From: Siphonodentalium dalli
Taxonomy: Eukaryota > Mollusca > Scaphopoda > Gadilida > Siphonodentaliidae
DNA length: 64,000 nt
Direction of reading: 5' to 3'
Assembly: GCA_032622095.1 (NCBI GenBank)
Contig: CP136061.1
Location: 133,118,087-133,182,086 of the forward strand
Below the pieces are notes generated by a model that saw only the letters and a program-made list of their open reading frames with translations, was not told the DNA's origin and searched no databases. Positions 1-61,205 of the stretch are shown piece by piece (the stretch's first letter is position 1; each line of letters opens with the position of its first letter). A program made the position numbers and the translations under genes.

Positions 1-238
1 AACAGACAACAGAAAATAATGAGAAAAAAAATTTGACGAGGCTTTATATATGAAAATTTCAGTGGCGAAGGATGTGCTGGAGAACACAGATTTGTTATTT
101 ATTTGGCCTTAGTTATAGAGCTAGTTATAACCATTATCTGTACAAAAGTCTTTACCTCGAAAAGAGGAACTCTTAAAAGTTTATTAATAACTCCAACTCC
201 AAATCTTCTTGCTCAATGTATTCCATTAATTATAGCCT

Positions 239-767
239 TTAAAGATGGATTATCTCTTTAAATAACAAATTTTAAATAGTTGCGTGGGTATTAAATAATA
301 GATATGAACCGAAGACCCCTGTCCGGAAAAGCTTTTATCAATTAATATTGATTTTATTTCTAATATTAAAAATCGGGACCGTTTATGTGTCTATTTTTAG
401 AACAGACCATTCGGATGATACCATATTGTGATATAGAGCACTGGTCTGCTCCTATGGCTACGCACCAAAAGTTAAATGTCCCAGATTGATTGTTTGTATT
501 GTTTTGTTCCACAGATGTAAGCGATAATGAGTATAATTAACGTTTATTTGTGACAAAATTGTACAATAAAATTTCTGGTCTCTGTTAACAGTAACCACTA
601 TTGTTCGTTAGCTGAACAAACACACCTTTTTAGACCAGAAAATATTCAAAATAAAATTAATATTAATTGATAGAAGCATTTCCGGACAGGAGTCTTCGAT
701 TCAAATCTAATATTTTATACCCCGGTAACTATATAATGCATGTTTACAAGAGATAATCCACCTTTAA
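239..767. mobile_element. TTAA-flanked MITE with nested inverted repeats
   Basis: TTAA at 239-242 and 764-767 bound inverted ends TTAAAGATGGATTATCTCTT and the reverse of CCACCTTTAA. Inside is a second inverted pair around GTCCGGAAAAGC and GCATTTCCGGAC with AATTAATATTGATTTTATTT. The 7813-8181 copy shares both levels. TTAA targets fit piggyBac-type elements. Confidence 0.78.
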
Positions 768-2865
768 CAGGTGAGGCACATCCTGATTTAAACTATTATA
801 GTTATATTTAACTATTACAGTTGAATTTGACAGTGCCAATTTTACACTATTTCTCTGTTTTTGTGGATACTTTGGTGTTGTGCAGCCAAATTGCACTAGT
901 AATAACAGTACAGGAAATGAGGTTTCCCAATAAAATTAGTTTTGCAACCTTTAGCGCCAGATTATTTTATTTAATAAATGCACACAAGTATGCCTTTCTA
1001 AATGCCATTAAGATGATGATGCAATTGGTCCTTCATAACATTATTTAGACCTACTGAATGTTAAAAAGACTTTCTTATTATGTGCCATCATTATTAGTCA
1101 TTTGCATGGATCACAACATATTATTTCGTTACAAAAACAATCATGGTTCCGAATTAGTGCGAGACTAATTTCAAATAATTTTGGTGAATTATATGATTTC
1201 AGATCATCCCTCTTTTATCAAATACACAAAATGACAATATCCATATTCAACTAATATGAATCATAAGCGATACATAGTGGAGTAACCACACACGCTGTGA
1301 ATTCGGTTTTTATTTGGCGACATAATTCCAAGAATAATTTATGTAACAGCATGCAATGGCCCCGGTGGAGACGACAAGTATTGTCATGGATTGTGCTATC
1401 TTGTCTTGATTATGGCCCGCAAAGCCAACATGACATAAATGATATCATGAACCGTGCCATTACATCTTCTCTGGTTTTCATTAAGCTAACTAATGAAATT
1501 GGTCTAAATGAAACTAAAAATGCCTAAATTGCATGGGAATTCTTTGGAAGTTGTGAAGTTGACAATTTTATTTTCGTCTCGTTGGTCCACTTCCGATTCC
1601 GCAATTTAACAATCTCCAGACAGTTACTAACTGGAAGTCACTTGTCAATTTCACCAAAAAAAATTACACGCCAGAATTTGGCTCTCATTGCTATAGAAAA
1701 AATTATATGACATTATCATTCACCTGCACCTAAGGTATAAGCACCAACGCGCACTTGTGGTTGCTATTATAGTGAAATATAACTATAGTATCATGTCAAT
1801 TTTTATGAAATAATTCACTTCCAATTAAAATTCTAGTTGATCAAATGAAGATTGAGCCTGAAAGTTCTACCTAGAAGAGACAATCCTGTTTGATAAGCTA
1901 TGTCAACAAGAATAGTTCCGGCTAGTGGAATACAATAAAATATATTCAATTGCTGGGATTCCATTGAATACATGTGTCTCAAATCAATGGGTGTGTAATA
2001 AACGTCTTTATTTTTAATGTAATAAATGATGTTTGATTTGTATTCATATGGTTAAGTGGGACCAAGTCAAAAGTTTAGTAAACATAATTTCAACATGTTG
2101 TAACTGCAGGTCTGTAACTACTAGTATGGATATATCATCACTTTTTCAGATATCTCATCTGCAGCATCATAGTCCTACACATAGACATAACTATGTATGC
2201 AGAATCATATTCATTTGAAATCAGAGGAGTGAGAAACAAGCAAAGGCAAGAATTTCCAGAAATGGGGCAAGCTTGTTGGAACGTAGAACATCATTTTAGG
2301 CACTTCCAAAGACCAAACTCATACTGAGCTATCAGAATGGATATATTTTGTTCCCATAACAAAATAACCAGGGTTCACGCTGTCCGACAATGGCCAGATT
2401 TTTTTCTAAACTTACCTCTCAGAAAATCACCATATCTCACTAAATCCCTTACACACAGTTAATTAATAGTTAATAAAAATTCATTAATTGTTTTGTTTTT
2501 GATAATGCCTTTTATTCTCTTACTTTGCATTTTTTAAATTTATTTTTCTCTATTGTTTTTTTTAGTTTCAGTTTGTTCAAAGATCCTATATTTTGGTTTA
2601 TGTTGTTACAATCCAGTTCAAAGCTTCGCCGAACGAAAGACCGCTAATTAAATCTGTACGCTTGTAATAGAGTACATAAGCACTTCACCTTTATGTACTC
2701 TCATCTCGACCGATCTCGTCTCATCCAGTATTGAGAGGTAATAAACAAGTGGTCACATCCGGTGTTTGGAATAGAGAGTTTCCGGTTTACAGAGGTAACT
2801 GTTAGTGAGAATGATTCGTTTGGTATAAGGAGGGATTTGGATTGTTGAGGGTCTGGTTTCACTGT
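768..2865. other. Non-coding flank, little seen
   Basis: AT-rich sequence with short chance ORFs. A lone hAT-like terminus CAGGGTTCACGCTG occurs at 2370-2383 without a convincing partner. No splice-linked coding pattern found. Confidence 0.5.
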
Positions 2866-2931
2866 ATAAGAGAATGCATTGGCACAGGGTTTTCGCAAAA
2901 TTTCAGGAAGCTCCAGTCATGGAAGGATTAA
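2866..2931. mobile_element. Right-end fragment of a double-hairpin TTAA MITE
   Basis: Matches the terminal part of the 26278 and 27417 copies: GAGAATGCATTGGCACAGGG, then CAGGAAGCTCCAGTCATGGA, ending at TTAA (2928-2931). Confidence 0.75.
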
Positions 2932-3704
2932 CATTTCAATATTCTTGAAGCCAGCTTCCCTCTGCCCCTTATTGTTCAAGTGTCCATGGTTTATTTCTCT
3001 AGGAATGAAAAGGCAATTACTACACAAGTAACACATTGTTGAAACTGATGCCATCGGAATCATTGTTAATCTGGCATTTCAGCATCTGTGTCATTATACC
3101 CGGTATACATATTTGTATTTAAATGTTGTTCATCTCTCTTCCTTTTGTCTTCATCCATTGTTAATTGTTATTGCATTAAAGAGTATTTCATTAATAAAAT
3201 ATTTTACATAAAAAGATTTCCATTTTATTTTAAAACTAGCAGGGTTACCTGGCATTGCTTGGTAACAGGCCATTGACTGAATCCGTTGATGTTCTACATT
3301 CATGGCATGTCACTGTGACATTGCATATTAAGTAAATAGCCATAAACAACCCATTTTTTATTACCAGAATTTTTGTACCGGTAATTCAAGCACTCACCTG
3401 GAAAGCACAATTAAAGTGTTACAGGACATTTAATGCCGGATACGGTGTCATGAGAGACTCAGGGAGATTTATATTGGGCTTGGCGATATTAATCTCACTT
3501 CACCTTGCATAGCACCGTATTCTAGCAATGAATCGCCCAGTAACCTATAATACTAGAAACTGCAGACATGATGACATATTAGACAGGTTTAGATTCAAGA
3601 AGTTCATCCATCAAGTAGCAACCGACTATAATTTTTAATAATGTCATGTCCAATGGTCGTTAAACTAGGATGTTCATAAACTGCACATGACATCTACCCA
3701 TTGA

Positions 3705-3740
3705 CCAATCAAATCCACTCAACCAACATAGAGTATAAAA
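3705..3740 (+). promoter_or_regulatory. CCAAT and TATAAAA boxes of a possible retroelement
   Basis: A CCAAT motif at 3705-3709 and TATAAAA at 3734-3740 lie in promoter-like order about 30 bp upstream of the hammerhead-like motif. The arrangement resembles the terminal repeat of a Penelope-like element, but no reverse transcriptase is nearby. Confidence 0.4.
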
Positions 3741-3770
3741 GGACAGGCAAAATCCACATCTAACCACACC

Positions 3771-3827
3771 ATCCTGGTCCTGATGAAGATAAACTTGTTA
3801 TCGAAAGCGCTAGACCATTTTTAGGAT
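3771..3827 (+). ncRNA. Hammerhead-ribozyme-like motif
   Basis: CTGATGA at 3780-3786 and GAAA at 3803-3806 bracket a stem II hairpin, GATAA/TTATC with loop ACTTG. GGTC (3776-3779) pairs with GACC (3813-3816), and ATCCT (3771-3775) pairs with AGGAT (3823-3827), giving a bulged stem I. AGCGCT (3806-3811) could act as a very short, self-complementary stem III before a CUA cleavage triplet. One extra A sits between CTGATGA and stem II, which departs from the canonical core. Very short stem III type I hammerheads are known from Penelope-like retroelements and can act as dimers. Confidence 0.42.
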
Positions 3828-3899
3828 ATTCAAGTGATTGAGTACCTCCCTGGAGGATCATCCTCGCCTAATTTTCTGTTAATTGTTATGCACAACAAG

Positions 3900-4152
3900 T
3901 AGCAGCCTCATTAATGATCCTGTGCCAGTGCATTCTCTTATATATGCAACCATGTGCCAGTCTCCCGTAGGGAGCCTTGCATATATAAGAGAATGCACTG
4001 GCTTACAAGGTGAAGGTAAATATTGTTAGGCCAATGTATTCACTTATATATGCGAGGCTCCCTATGGGAGACTCGCATATACATGTATAAGAGAATGCAT
4101 TGGCACAGGGTTTTCGCAAAATTTCAGGAAGCTCCAGTCATGGAAGGGTTAA
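3900..4152. mobile_element. Double-hairpin TTAA MITE
   Basis: Two consecutive palindromes, one GCCAGTGCATTCTC-type and one CCAATGTATTCACTT-type, each centred on a CCCTATGGGAG-like or CCCGTAGGGAG-like loop. The right end is CATGGAAGGGTTAA (TTAA 4149-4152). The left end is decayed. Confidence 0.8.
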
Positions 4153-4399
4153 TTAATACCGATAATGTTATACGACACATTTTGTGTTTTAACCCTTTGG
4201 CGAGTAGAACGACATATATGTCACTGTACGGTTCGCGAATGGACCGACATATATGTCGTTTCAGGAAGAGTCATTTTATGTAGACATAACTTCAACTAGA
4301 GGTGTGACTGTCCCAATGGGACTACGGATACCCCCCTGTTTTTAAAATACTAAGATGTTTCACATGTCAGTAAACATTTACTTAAAATAATAAAATAAC

Positions 4400-5100
4400 A
4401 GTTCCCATTGCAGGTGTACAACCATAACCATAATCTTAAACCTATTGACCGAAAAATGTGGGAATAAAAGCTTGGACAAAATTATGTATGTTGAGAAAAA
4501 ATTTCTAAGTCGAAAAAGGGGAATAACTCCACACAAAATATGTCGGACAGACGTCATAATCGCAGGTGCACAGGTTCCCATGGTACTAAATATCAGTGCC
4601 AAGATTAAAAAACATTGACCGAAAAATGTAGGAATAAAAGCTCGGACAAAATTATGTATGTTGAGAAAAAATTTCTAAGTCGAAAAAGGGGAATAACTCC
4701 ACACAAAAAATGTCGGACAGACGTCATAATCGCAGGTGCACAGGTTCCCATGGTACTAAATATCAGTGCCAAGATTAAAAAACATTGACCGAAAAATGTA
4801 GGAATAAAAGCTCGGACAAAATTATGCATGTTGCAAAAAAAGTTTCTAAGTCGAAAAAGGGGGATAACTCCACCAAAAAATGTCGGACAGACGTCATAAT
4901 CGCAGGTGCACAAGTTCCCATGGTACTAAATATCTGTGCCATGTTTTTAAAAAATTGACCGAAAAATGTAGGAATAAAAGCTCGGACAAAAGTATACATG
5001 TTGTGAAAATTTTCTAAGTCGAAAAAGGGGGATATTATTAAACTCCTCCAAAAAAAAGTCCGACAGACATCATAATCACAGGTGCACAGGTTCCCATGGT
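4400..5100. repeat. Four-copy tandem repeat, 172-bp unit
   Basis: Units begin near 4442, 4613, 4785 and 4957 and share TTGACCGAAAAATGTAGGAA, TTTCTAAGTCGAAAAAGGGG and CGCAGGTGCACAGGTTCCCA. The minus-strand ORFs here are the repeat read through and are not genes. Confidence 0.92.
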
Positions 5101-5110
5101 GGTTGATGTC

Positions 5111-5480
5111 TGGATAGTGTGTCTGACATTTGCAGAATGAGGTCCACAGAGGTTGAATTTAGTAACGTTTTCCTTTACAGCAGCCTAGCATCACCAAATT
5201 CACCCTCTAGGGACCTCATTTGGCTTGGACTTCAACTGCTAAGCCTAGAAGTTCAGATTGAAGGATCAGATTGAGGTTCTCCAATTGGAAGTTTGTGATG
5301 TTCACCCATTAGTCATCTCTATTATACAATTTATCTTCTGCAAAATGAGTCTTAAGCAGAATGAGGTCCCCAGGAGGTGAATTTGGTGATGCTAGCCCAC
5401 TGTTTGTGATAGCATCACTAAATTTACCCTATGGGCACCTCATTCTGCACATTTTAAACACACTATATGCAGACTTGAGC
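5111..5480. mobile_element. hAT-type double-hairpin element (CAAGCC family)
   Basis: Flanked by an exact 8-bp repeat TTGATGTC (5103-5110, 5481-5488). The interior has family phrases GCAGAATGAGGTCC and CACCTCATTCTGCA around hairpins. The left terminus is shorter than in the best copies. Confidence 0.7.
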
Positions 5481-5589
5481 TTGATGTCAGACACAAACAT
5501 TTTGGTATCTGTCAAAATGACAAGCACTAATTGGTTTGTACTGGTCAATAATAATTCCAGTCATATCATTTTTCACAAAGTATATACTA

Positions 5590-5755
5590 TAAAGTTATTT
5601 TACAATATTGTGTACAGTATGTGTTTTTCTTGTACGAGTCCAGGTTGTGGTGAAAAGTCATATTGGGCAAGACACACAGTGTTGAGTCCGATATGACTTT
5701 TCAAAAGAACAAGAAAAACAAATACTGTACACAACATTGTATAATGACATTTTTA
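5590..5755. repeat. Palindromic repeat with TGTGGTGAAAAGTCATAT core
   Basis: Inverted arms share TTGTGTACAGTA, TTTTTCTTGT and AAAAGTCATAT. Related perfect inverted repeats lie at 27895-28565. Probably a MITE family; boundaries not fixed. Confidence 0.65.
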
Positions 5756-6289
5756 TTATCCATCTGTATGTTTATCCAAATTGGCAATAAAACTTTTGTG
5801 GTTATTTTTGGTATTTGTTGGCACTTGATTCTCTATAAAAGCCTGTATTTGATGATCAGAATGTATGATTTGGAACAGTAAACACGGAAGTGAAAAAAAA
5901 AAAACTCATTGCAGAAGTGAAACGTCTGTAAATCCACCAGAGTATTGCGCGCACAATTTCACCGATTCATTTGGCAATAGTTACTTCGTGACTCAATTGA
6001 GTCCAATATGACCTTTTTCTCGGGAGTCCGTGATGTCACAAACTTTAAATATCTGTTACAGGACACTTGAGGCATTTAATGAATCAATTAGTTGCGTAAA
6101 AAAAAAAAAAAAGTTTATTTTTCTCAACTTTGATACCACCTGTTACATAATTGCACTCCCCAGCGGTATTGGGGCATTTCATCGAAAGTGACGAACTTTT
6201 TCTCATGAATAAAACATTCGATGTTTACGTATAAGTATACAGTAATGCCCTAAGTAATCGTGTGGCATATACTTTTGGAACTTCATGTA

Positions 6290-6447
6290 CAGTAATGCCC
6301 TAAATAATTGACTCCTTAACCACAGCAGAATTATGGGTAACTATTCAGGATTTAGTCGGAAATATGGCTTGTTGCCATTCATCGGAAAGCTCTCGGGGAT
6401 ATATAATTCTGCTGTGTTTCAGGAGTCGATTACTTAGGGCATTACTG
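6290..6447. mobile_element. Palindromic Tc1/mariner-type MITE
   Basis: CAGTAATGCCCTAAATAATT on the left and its inverse at the right, flanked by TA (6288-6289, 6448-6449). One arm is shortened. A terminal fragment of the same family lies at 6239-6262. Confidence 0.85.
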
Positions 6448-6449
6448 TA

Positions 6450-7812
6450 CATGTTATCCATGCATTGAAATAACTAGTTCTAAAAACATGTAGTTACAGG
6501 TAACAAATTTATTATCTCATACACATAGAATCAATAATTTGTCAAAGAATTGCAACATTTTTATCGGTGCATAATACATAAATGAACACTGGTCATAATG
6601 ACAGGTACAAGCAAACATGCACCGGTCATTTGGGCTTTTCGGCCCGTCAATAAGCATGACCGGATGCTTATTTCGAGGCTTTCACACAACGTTCGGCAAT
6701 CTAAACCATGCCATTATCAGACAAACCCTACCGATATGGTGTCAAAATTAGAAGTGATGAATATAATATGCTTGCCTATAAATTAGCCGGAAATTACCAA
6801 ATCGTAATGTATGTATCTCTTAGAAGCTACAGTGAAATACGATTTTGTTATTTCACTGTATGTTTCATTATATTTCACTGTAGCTTGCCAGTGGTTTACG
6901 CGAGGGAAAAATTTGAAGACAATTCTATAACTGCACGTTATAGCAAATTGTCTGCAAATGTTTATAACCCATAACCTTATTTGAAACAAGAGTTATGTCT
7001 TATAATTTAATCTGTCATTTCACAGGAGAACCACCATAAGTAGAAGGCAGAAGTAAAACAAGCGAAAAACTTTCCAAAGAAAATCACATGCTGAAATAGA
7101 CACTCAGCAATTCGGCATTTTAGATTGGCAAGCCGCAACTTCTCACGCACCATACAGCTGTGACCGTGCACGTGGGATCTATATATTTTGACTGTGGTGA
7201 CATGGAGACTTGTTAGTTTCGATTCTGTGTTCCATTTCTTTGCACAAGTCTTGTTGCTTTATCTAGGTAATTGTGCACTTATGAGTAGTAGGAAGTATTC
7301 TTCCTGACTATTGTTCAAATTGCTGTTTTATTAAAAGTAAAAATGCTGCATCACTTAGCAACTTTGAGCTTTAATAAGGTACATATAATAAAAAGAATAC
7401 CTAACATTATTTTTATTTGAATACCTGAAACATCTCATTCATGTCTGGAAAGAAATATAAAATTTTCACTCGCAGCTTGCAGTCCTCGTAAACATTTTAT
7501 ATTTCTTTCCAGATACTCATGAGATATTTCGGTATTCACACAACAACTGTAGGTATTATCTATGTATTCATGTATCAACAAACATTTATTGAGACAAATA
7601 AATAATATCACATAAATGTCACAATCTATTATCATGATTCATACAAATATAATAATGTAATTATAAATCCAATATCCGTTAATTTTCTGATGAGTTATTA
7701 TTAACTACCGGTAATATATAAAAAGCTGGAATGTAAGTTACATGGAATGTTATATAGTTGTAAAACTATTTTTGTCCATGTTAGCAAGAATGACATAAAG
7801 TTATGATTATGC
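6450..7812. other. Non-coding flank with dispersed repeat pieces
   Basis: About 6770-7085 carries a dispersed repeat also found at 23880-23985 (CATTTAGCAGGAGAACCAC type) and 47376-47466 (GAAGCCACAGTGAAATAAG type). A small palindrome with GGAAAGAAATATAAAAT arms lies near 7447-7515. No gene seen. Confidence 0.55.
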
Positions 7813-8181
7813 TTAAAGCTGGTCTATCTCTTCCTATAACAAGTTTTATATAGTTTCCTGGGTATAAAATAATACATATTGAAAATCCCTGTTCGGAAAT
7901 GCTTCTATCAATTAATATTGATTTTATTTTTAATTTTCTGGTATAATATACATACGGTACATGTACAATCAATTTGGGACAATCTATGGCTTGTGTTCGT
8001 TCACAGCATATCATGTGGGATAACAAAAAAATGTCACCTTATATTATATAGAAAATATTGATACAAAATCAAAATCAATATTAATTGATAGAAGCGTTTC
8101 CGGACAGGTGTCTTCGAATCATGTTTATTGTTTACTACTTTAGAATCTATATAACTCTGTTTAGAAAGAGACCATCTTTAA
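7813..8181. mobile_element. TTAA-flanked MITE, second copy of the 239 family
   Basis: TTAA at 7813-7816 and 8178-8181. It starts TTAAAGCTGGTCTATCTCTT and holds the inverted pair TTCGGAAATGCTTCTATCAA and TTGATAGAAGCGTTTCCGG. Shorter than the 239 copy through a smaller centre. No coding content. Confidence 0.78.
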
Positions 8182-9028
8182 TATTTTGAACATACCGGTA
8201 CTACATGTATTATCAATGTTTGCCATAATGGATAAGAACATAGAAATTGTATCATCTGATATGAACTTATGCGGGATCTTCTAACATTTTTGCTAAAGGG
8301 TCCTGGACTATTTCATTTGGGAATACATGTATTTTAATCATTCTCACAGTCCACTTAGAACTAAGGAATAGGGAGAAGTCACTTCTCTCAATTTGAGAAC
8401 GATGGTCCCTCAATGTGACTATGATCACATTCATTAAAATAGTACACCCTGTTGAAACTTAATAGATATTACAAAGGAGATATATCTATTTAATCCTCTA
8501 AAAGCGCTTGAGAATATAAGCTACAGATATATCTCCTACAGTAGGAGTCAGAAATAGCAAACCAAATAAAACCAAAAGTAAACTAAATAATTTGGTAGAT
8601 TTCGTCAATACAATTTTTATTTAGTTCTGAAAACAAATTGTCGTAATTCCTTGGTGTATCATGTTTTTCTGAAACAACATGATCTCTCAGCTCACTCACA
8701 AAAAGGTAATTTCTTAGATTTAATCAGATTAATGACCATATTTTTCAATATTTAATCAATTATAAGCTCAAACTTATCCATAAAAAAATTTGTGTTATTT
8801 CTGATTTCATTTGTATGAGGATATACACATAGATACAATCAATCTGAAGATATATTCAGGGTTACAGGCAATATTTTTTATGAAACTAATTTTATTTTCA
8901 GATTTCTGTGCATAGATTATTAACATATTTAAAACAAAAAGTTTCATAGTAATTTTCTGTCCATTTGTTTCATATATAGTTTGAGTGATTTAGAAGAATA
9001 ACAAACACTTGTCAGGGCTTGTTCATGT
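8182..9028. other. Non-coding flank, small palindromes only
   Basis: Contains GGGAGAAGTCACTTCTC (near 8370), a motif recurring at 11190 and 11350, and a small inverted pair GGAGATATATCT/AGATATATCTCC (8479-8536). No coding signal. Confidence 0.5.
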
Positions 9029-9279
9029 TTAACCCTTCAATGACCGGAGCTTCCTAGCGAAACCCCTGTGCCAATGCATTCTCTTATATATGCGAGTCTC
9101 CCATAGGGAGCCTTGCATATACAAAAGAATGCATTGTCCTAACAATATTTACCTTGACCTTGTAAGCCAGGGCATTCTCTTATATATGCGAGGCTCTCTA
9201 TGGGAGACTCACATATATAAGAAAATTCACGGGCACAGGATATTTAATGCTGCACCAGCGCAGCTCCCATAATTAACGG
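9029..9279. mobile_element. Double-hairpin TTAA MITE
   Basis: TTAA at 9029-9032 starts TTAACCCTTCAATGACCGGA. Two palindromes built on ATTCTCTTATATATGCGAG follow, and the other end carries CAGCGCAGCTCCCATAATTA. Orientation is opposite to the 26278 copy. Confidence 0.82.
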
Positions 9280-9345
9280 GTTATAACAGTTGGATTTTTT
9301 AAATGGAACAAAGCCACTAGTGATGATGTTTCTGTAACTGGAGGC

Positions 9346-9799
9346 CAAGCATGCAAATAGTGTGTCTGTCATTTACAGAATGAGGTCCCCAGAGGGTGCA
9401 TTTAGTGATGCTACCCCGCTCAGTGGGCTAGCATCACCAAATTCACCATCTGGGGACATCATTCTGCTTAGGCCTCATCTTCTGGGAAGTGTCTATAATC
9501 TCAAATTAACATTGTTTTATGTTATTATTTTCGCTTCTGGGACATTTCTGTATCCCCTAATTTGCAGAAGATAAAATGCATAATCGAGGTGACTAATGGG
9601 TGAACATTACCAACTTAATCTGGGGAACTTCAATCAGATACTAGCCTACTAAGCATCCCATAGCAGTTGAGGCCTAAGCAGAATTAGGTTCCCAGAGGGT
9701 GAATTTGGGGATGCTAGCCTGCCATGCAGGATAGCATCACTAAATTCACCCTCTGGGGACCTCATTCTGCAAATGACAGACACACTATTTGCAGGCTTG
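9346..9799. mobile_element. hAT-type double-hairpin element, full copy
   Basis: The 454-bp element has ends CAAGCATGCAAATAGTGTGT and, reversed, CAAGCCTGCAAATAGTGTGT and a perfect 8-bp duplication CTGGAGGC (9338-9345, 9800-9807). Two internal hairpins are built from GAGGTCCCCAGAGGGTG and its complement. The ORFs inside are artefacts. Confidence 0.92.
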
Positions 9800-10251
9800 C
9801 TGGAGGCCTGGAACCATGGATATATTTTTAAAAGTTTGAGAAGCAGATTAAATAGAGCAACATTAATTAAAACAAAACAGAATAAAAATAATGTATAATG
9901 AAAAACTGAAGGCAACCCAGAGAATACAGATAGTTAAATTGGACGGCATCGCAAACTTAGGACCCTGCAAATTGAATCTAAAAGCTTTTAAAGGCTCTAC
10001 AAACAAGAATATGGATGGCAAAATTGGGTAGTATCACGCAACTTATGTAAAAGAGACATAGACAAGACCTAATGTACAGAGGACATATGGAATGAATACC
10101 ACATATTTTCTGATTACCAGTCACTTGAAATGGATGGAATGATTACCACATATTTTCTGATTACCAGTCACATGAAAATCTTCCACACTGATGAAAAATG
10201 AGCTACATGATTTGAAAAATAAGCATTAAAGAATGCACCCTTAGAGCCTTA

Positions 10252-10512
10252 TTAACCCTTCAATTGAGCTTTGTGAAATTTTGTGAAAACCCTGTGCTAA
10301 TGCATACTCTAATATATGCGAGTCTCACATAGAGAGCATCGCTGATATAAGAGAATACATTTGCCTAACAATATCTACCTTGGCCTTGTAAGCCATTGCA
10401 TTCTCTTATATATGCGAGGCTCTGTATGGGAGACTCGCATATATAAGAGAATGCAATGGCACAACATCTTTCATGCTGCACCAGCAAAGCTCCTGTCACA
10501 AAAGGGTTTTAA
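10252..10512. mobile_element. Double-hairpin TTAA MITE
   Basis: TTAA at 10252-10255 and 10509-10512. Two ATTCTCTTATATATGCGAG palindromes lie between TTAACCCTTCAATTGAGC and CACAAAAGGGTTTTAA. Confidence 0.87.
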
Positions 10513-10584
10513 CCACATCAAATTATCAAACAACTTCTAAAATAGGTGGTACGTTTGTTTCTTGAGAACATGTACATAGAAACA

Positions 10585-10849
10585 TTAACCTTTTCTGTAG
10601 TAAATGGATTCTCCCATTCACTTATAAAAGTATACTTTGGAATGATCCATTATTCATTTAGAGGGGTGTTCAGAAAAAAATGAGCAGACGAGACAGGCGA
10701 CAAGATAACAAGTACAGAAGGATTCATTTTAATTGGAGGGAAATGTTCGGGTAATAAGTTCAACAAACTGGTCGGTTGTTGAACTTATTATCTGACCATT
10801 TCCTATGGGAACTACTCATCAATGAGTATCTAGTTAAAGAAAGGGTTAA
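10585..10849. mobile_element. TTAA MITE, TAGTAAAT family
   Basis: TTAA at 10585-10588 and 10846-10849, 265 bp. It shares GAGCAGACGA, AATAAGTTCAACAAAC and GAACTACTCATCAATGAGTA-type sequence with the 23154 copy in opposite orientation. Confidence 0.83.
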
Positions 10850-10969
10850 TAAAAATATGCAATTGAATCTAATTTTATTAACAACAAGTAAAACAGATCT
10901 GGACAACAGCAACACACTTTCCATAAATCATGGGAAATAGAATGGATTGACATCCTCCATATGCTTATA

Positions 10970-11087
10970 CAGTAATGCCCTAAATAATCGACTCCTTAAC
11001 CACAGCAGAATTATGGGTAATTTTTCAGGATTTAGTCGGAAATATGGCTTGTTGCCATTCATTGGAAAGCTATCAGTGAGATTACTG
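10970..11087. mobile_element. Palindromic mariner-type MITE, deletion copy
   Basis: Begins CAGTAATGCCCTAAATAATC and ends ATTACTG with TA on both sides (10968-10969, 11088-11089). Most of the second arm is missing. Confidence 0.85.
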
Positions 11088-11634
11088 TAAATATGCCCAT
11101 TTGTTTGTCCACAAAAATGTTATCAAATCAGGTAAATTATAAGTCGAAAAAGGTCCACACAGGGACTAGCCTAGAAGATTCAAATTGGGAGAAGTCACTT
11201 TTCCATATTTTATTATTATAAGAAGAAGTAGATTGTTGTCAGGGAGAATTCATAATGTTATAATTTTCAACCCAACATCACCCTTCTATGATCCAAACAG
11301 CATTATGGTATACAAATATGCTGTTTGGAGATATGCATACTGGTATATGAGACAGAAGTCACTTCTCCCTAGAACAGAAATAGGGAGAAGTGTTCCAATA
11401 TAGGGAGAAGATATTTCCTAAGTCGCCCTCTAGGCTGGTCCCTGGGTCCATAACACATGCAAAATAATTGTACCGATATTCAAACTTATAATTGGTTGAG
11501 AAACACACATACAACCTTTACAAGTAAATAAACCAATTTGGAGTTTTCGGTCAGAAACTGATATGTTAATGTACGGATAGGTGGATGAACAGACAATATC
11601 ACAAACGACAGCATGAAAACTGACACATGACTTA
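11088..11634. other. Flank with GGGAGAAGT inverted repeats
   Basis: Around 11190-11412 several AGGGAGAAGT and ACTTCTCCCT motifs form inverted pairs, sharing words with 8360-8390. No gene seen. Confidence 0.5.
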
Positions 11635-11846
11635 CAGTAATGATCTAAATAATCGACTCCTTAACCACAGCAGAATTATGGGTAACTTTTCAGGATTTAG
11701 TCGGAAATATGGCTTTTTCCATTCATCGGAAAGCTCTCACTGAGAGCTTTCCGATGAATGGCAACAAGACATATTTCCGACTAAATCCTGAAAAGTTACC
11801 CATAATTCTGCTGTGGTTAAGGAGTCGATTATTTAGGGCATTACTG
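11635..11846. mobile_element. Palindromic mariner-type MITE, full copy
   Basis: A 212-bp near-perfect palindrome flanked by TA (11633-11634, 11847-11848). The arm reads inward through CGACTCCTTAACCACAGCAG, AATTATGGGTAACTTTTCAG and GATTTAGTCGGAAATATGGC, and the centre is GCTCTCACTGAGAGC. It begins 148 bp beyond the CAPS2 stop, so it may lie in the 3' UTR. Confidence 0.95.
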
Positions 11847-11993
11847 TAAATCTGTGGCAATCAGAAGCATATGACACAAAGCTCATGTTTGCTACGCAGA
11901 CAATGTTCATGACCACAGTAACGACTTTCAGACACACTCTCCATGTCACAAGATAATTGTGAATATCTCACTATTTAAGATTATACACCGTTG

Positions 11994-61205
<49,212 letters not shown>

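Noticed and set aside
2370-2383. Lone hAT terminus CAGGGTTCACGCTG
   Set aside because: No matching right end or 8-bp duplication found nearby; a possible partner at 40113 is far too distant and imperfect.
4207-4262. Small palindrome with CGACATATATGTCG
   Set aside because: Noted near TTAACCCTTTGG, but no right boundary was found, so not called as an element.
4378-4999. Minus-strand ORFs of 74-102 codons
   Set aside because: They follow a 172-bp tandem repeat and repeat the same peptide; no splice or family signal.
7140-7280. Possible first exon with TATATATTTT and a CTAG/GTAATT donor
   Set aside because: No linked downstream exon or conserved peptide; too weak to call.
9649-9915. 88-codon minus-strand ORF
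   Set aside because: It reads through the hAT-type double-hairpin element; the same peptide recurs at other copies (for example 45337-45606 and 48165-48467).
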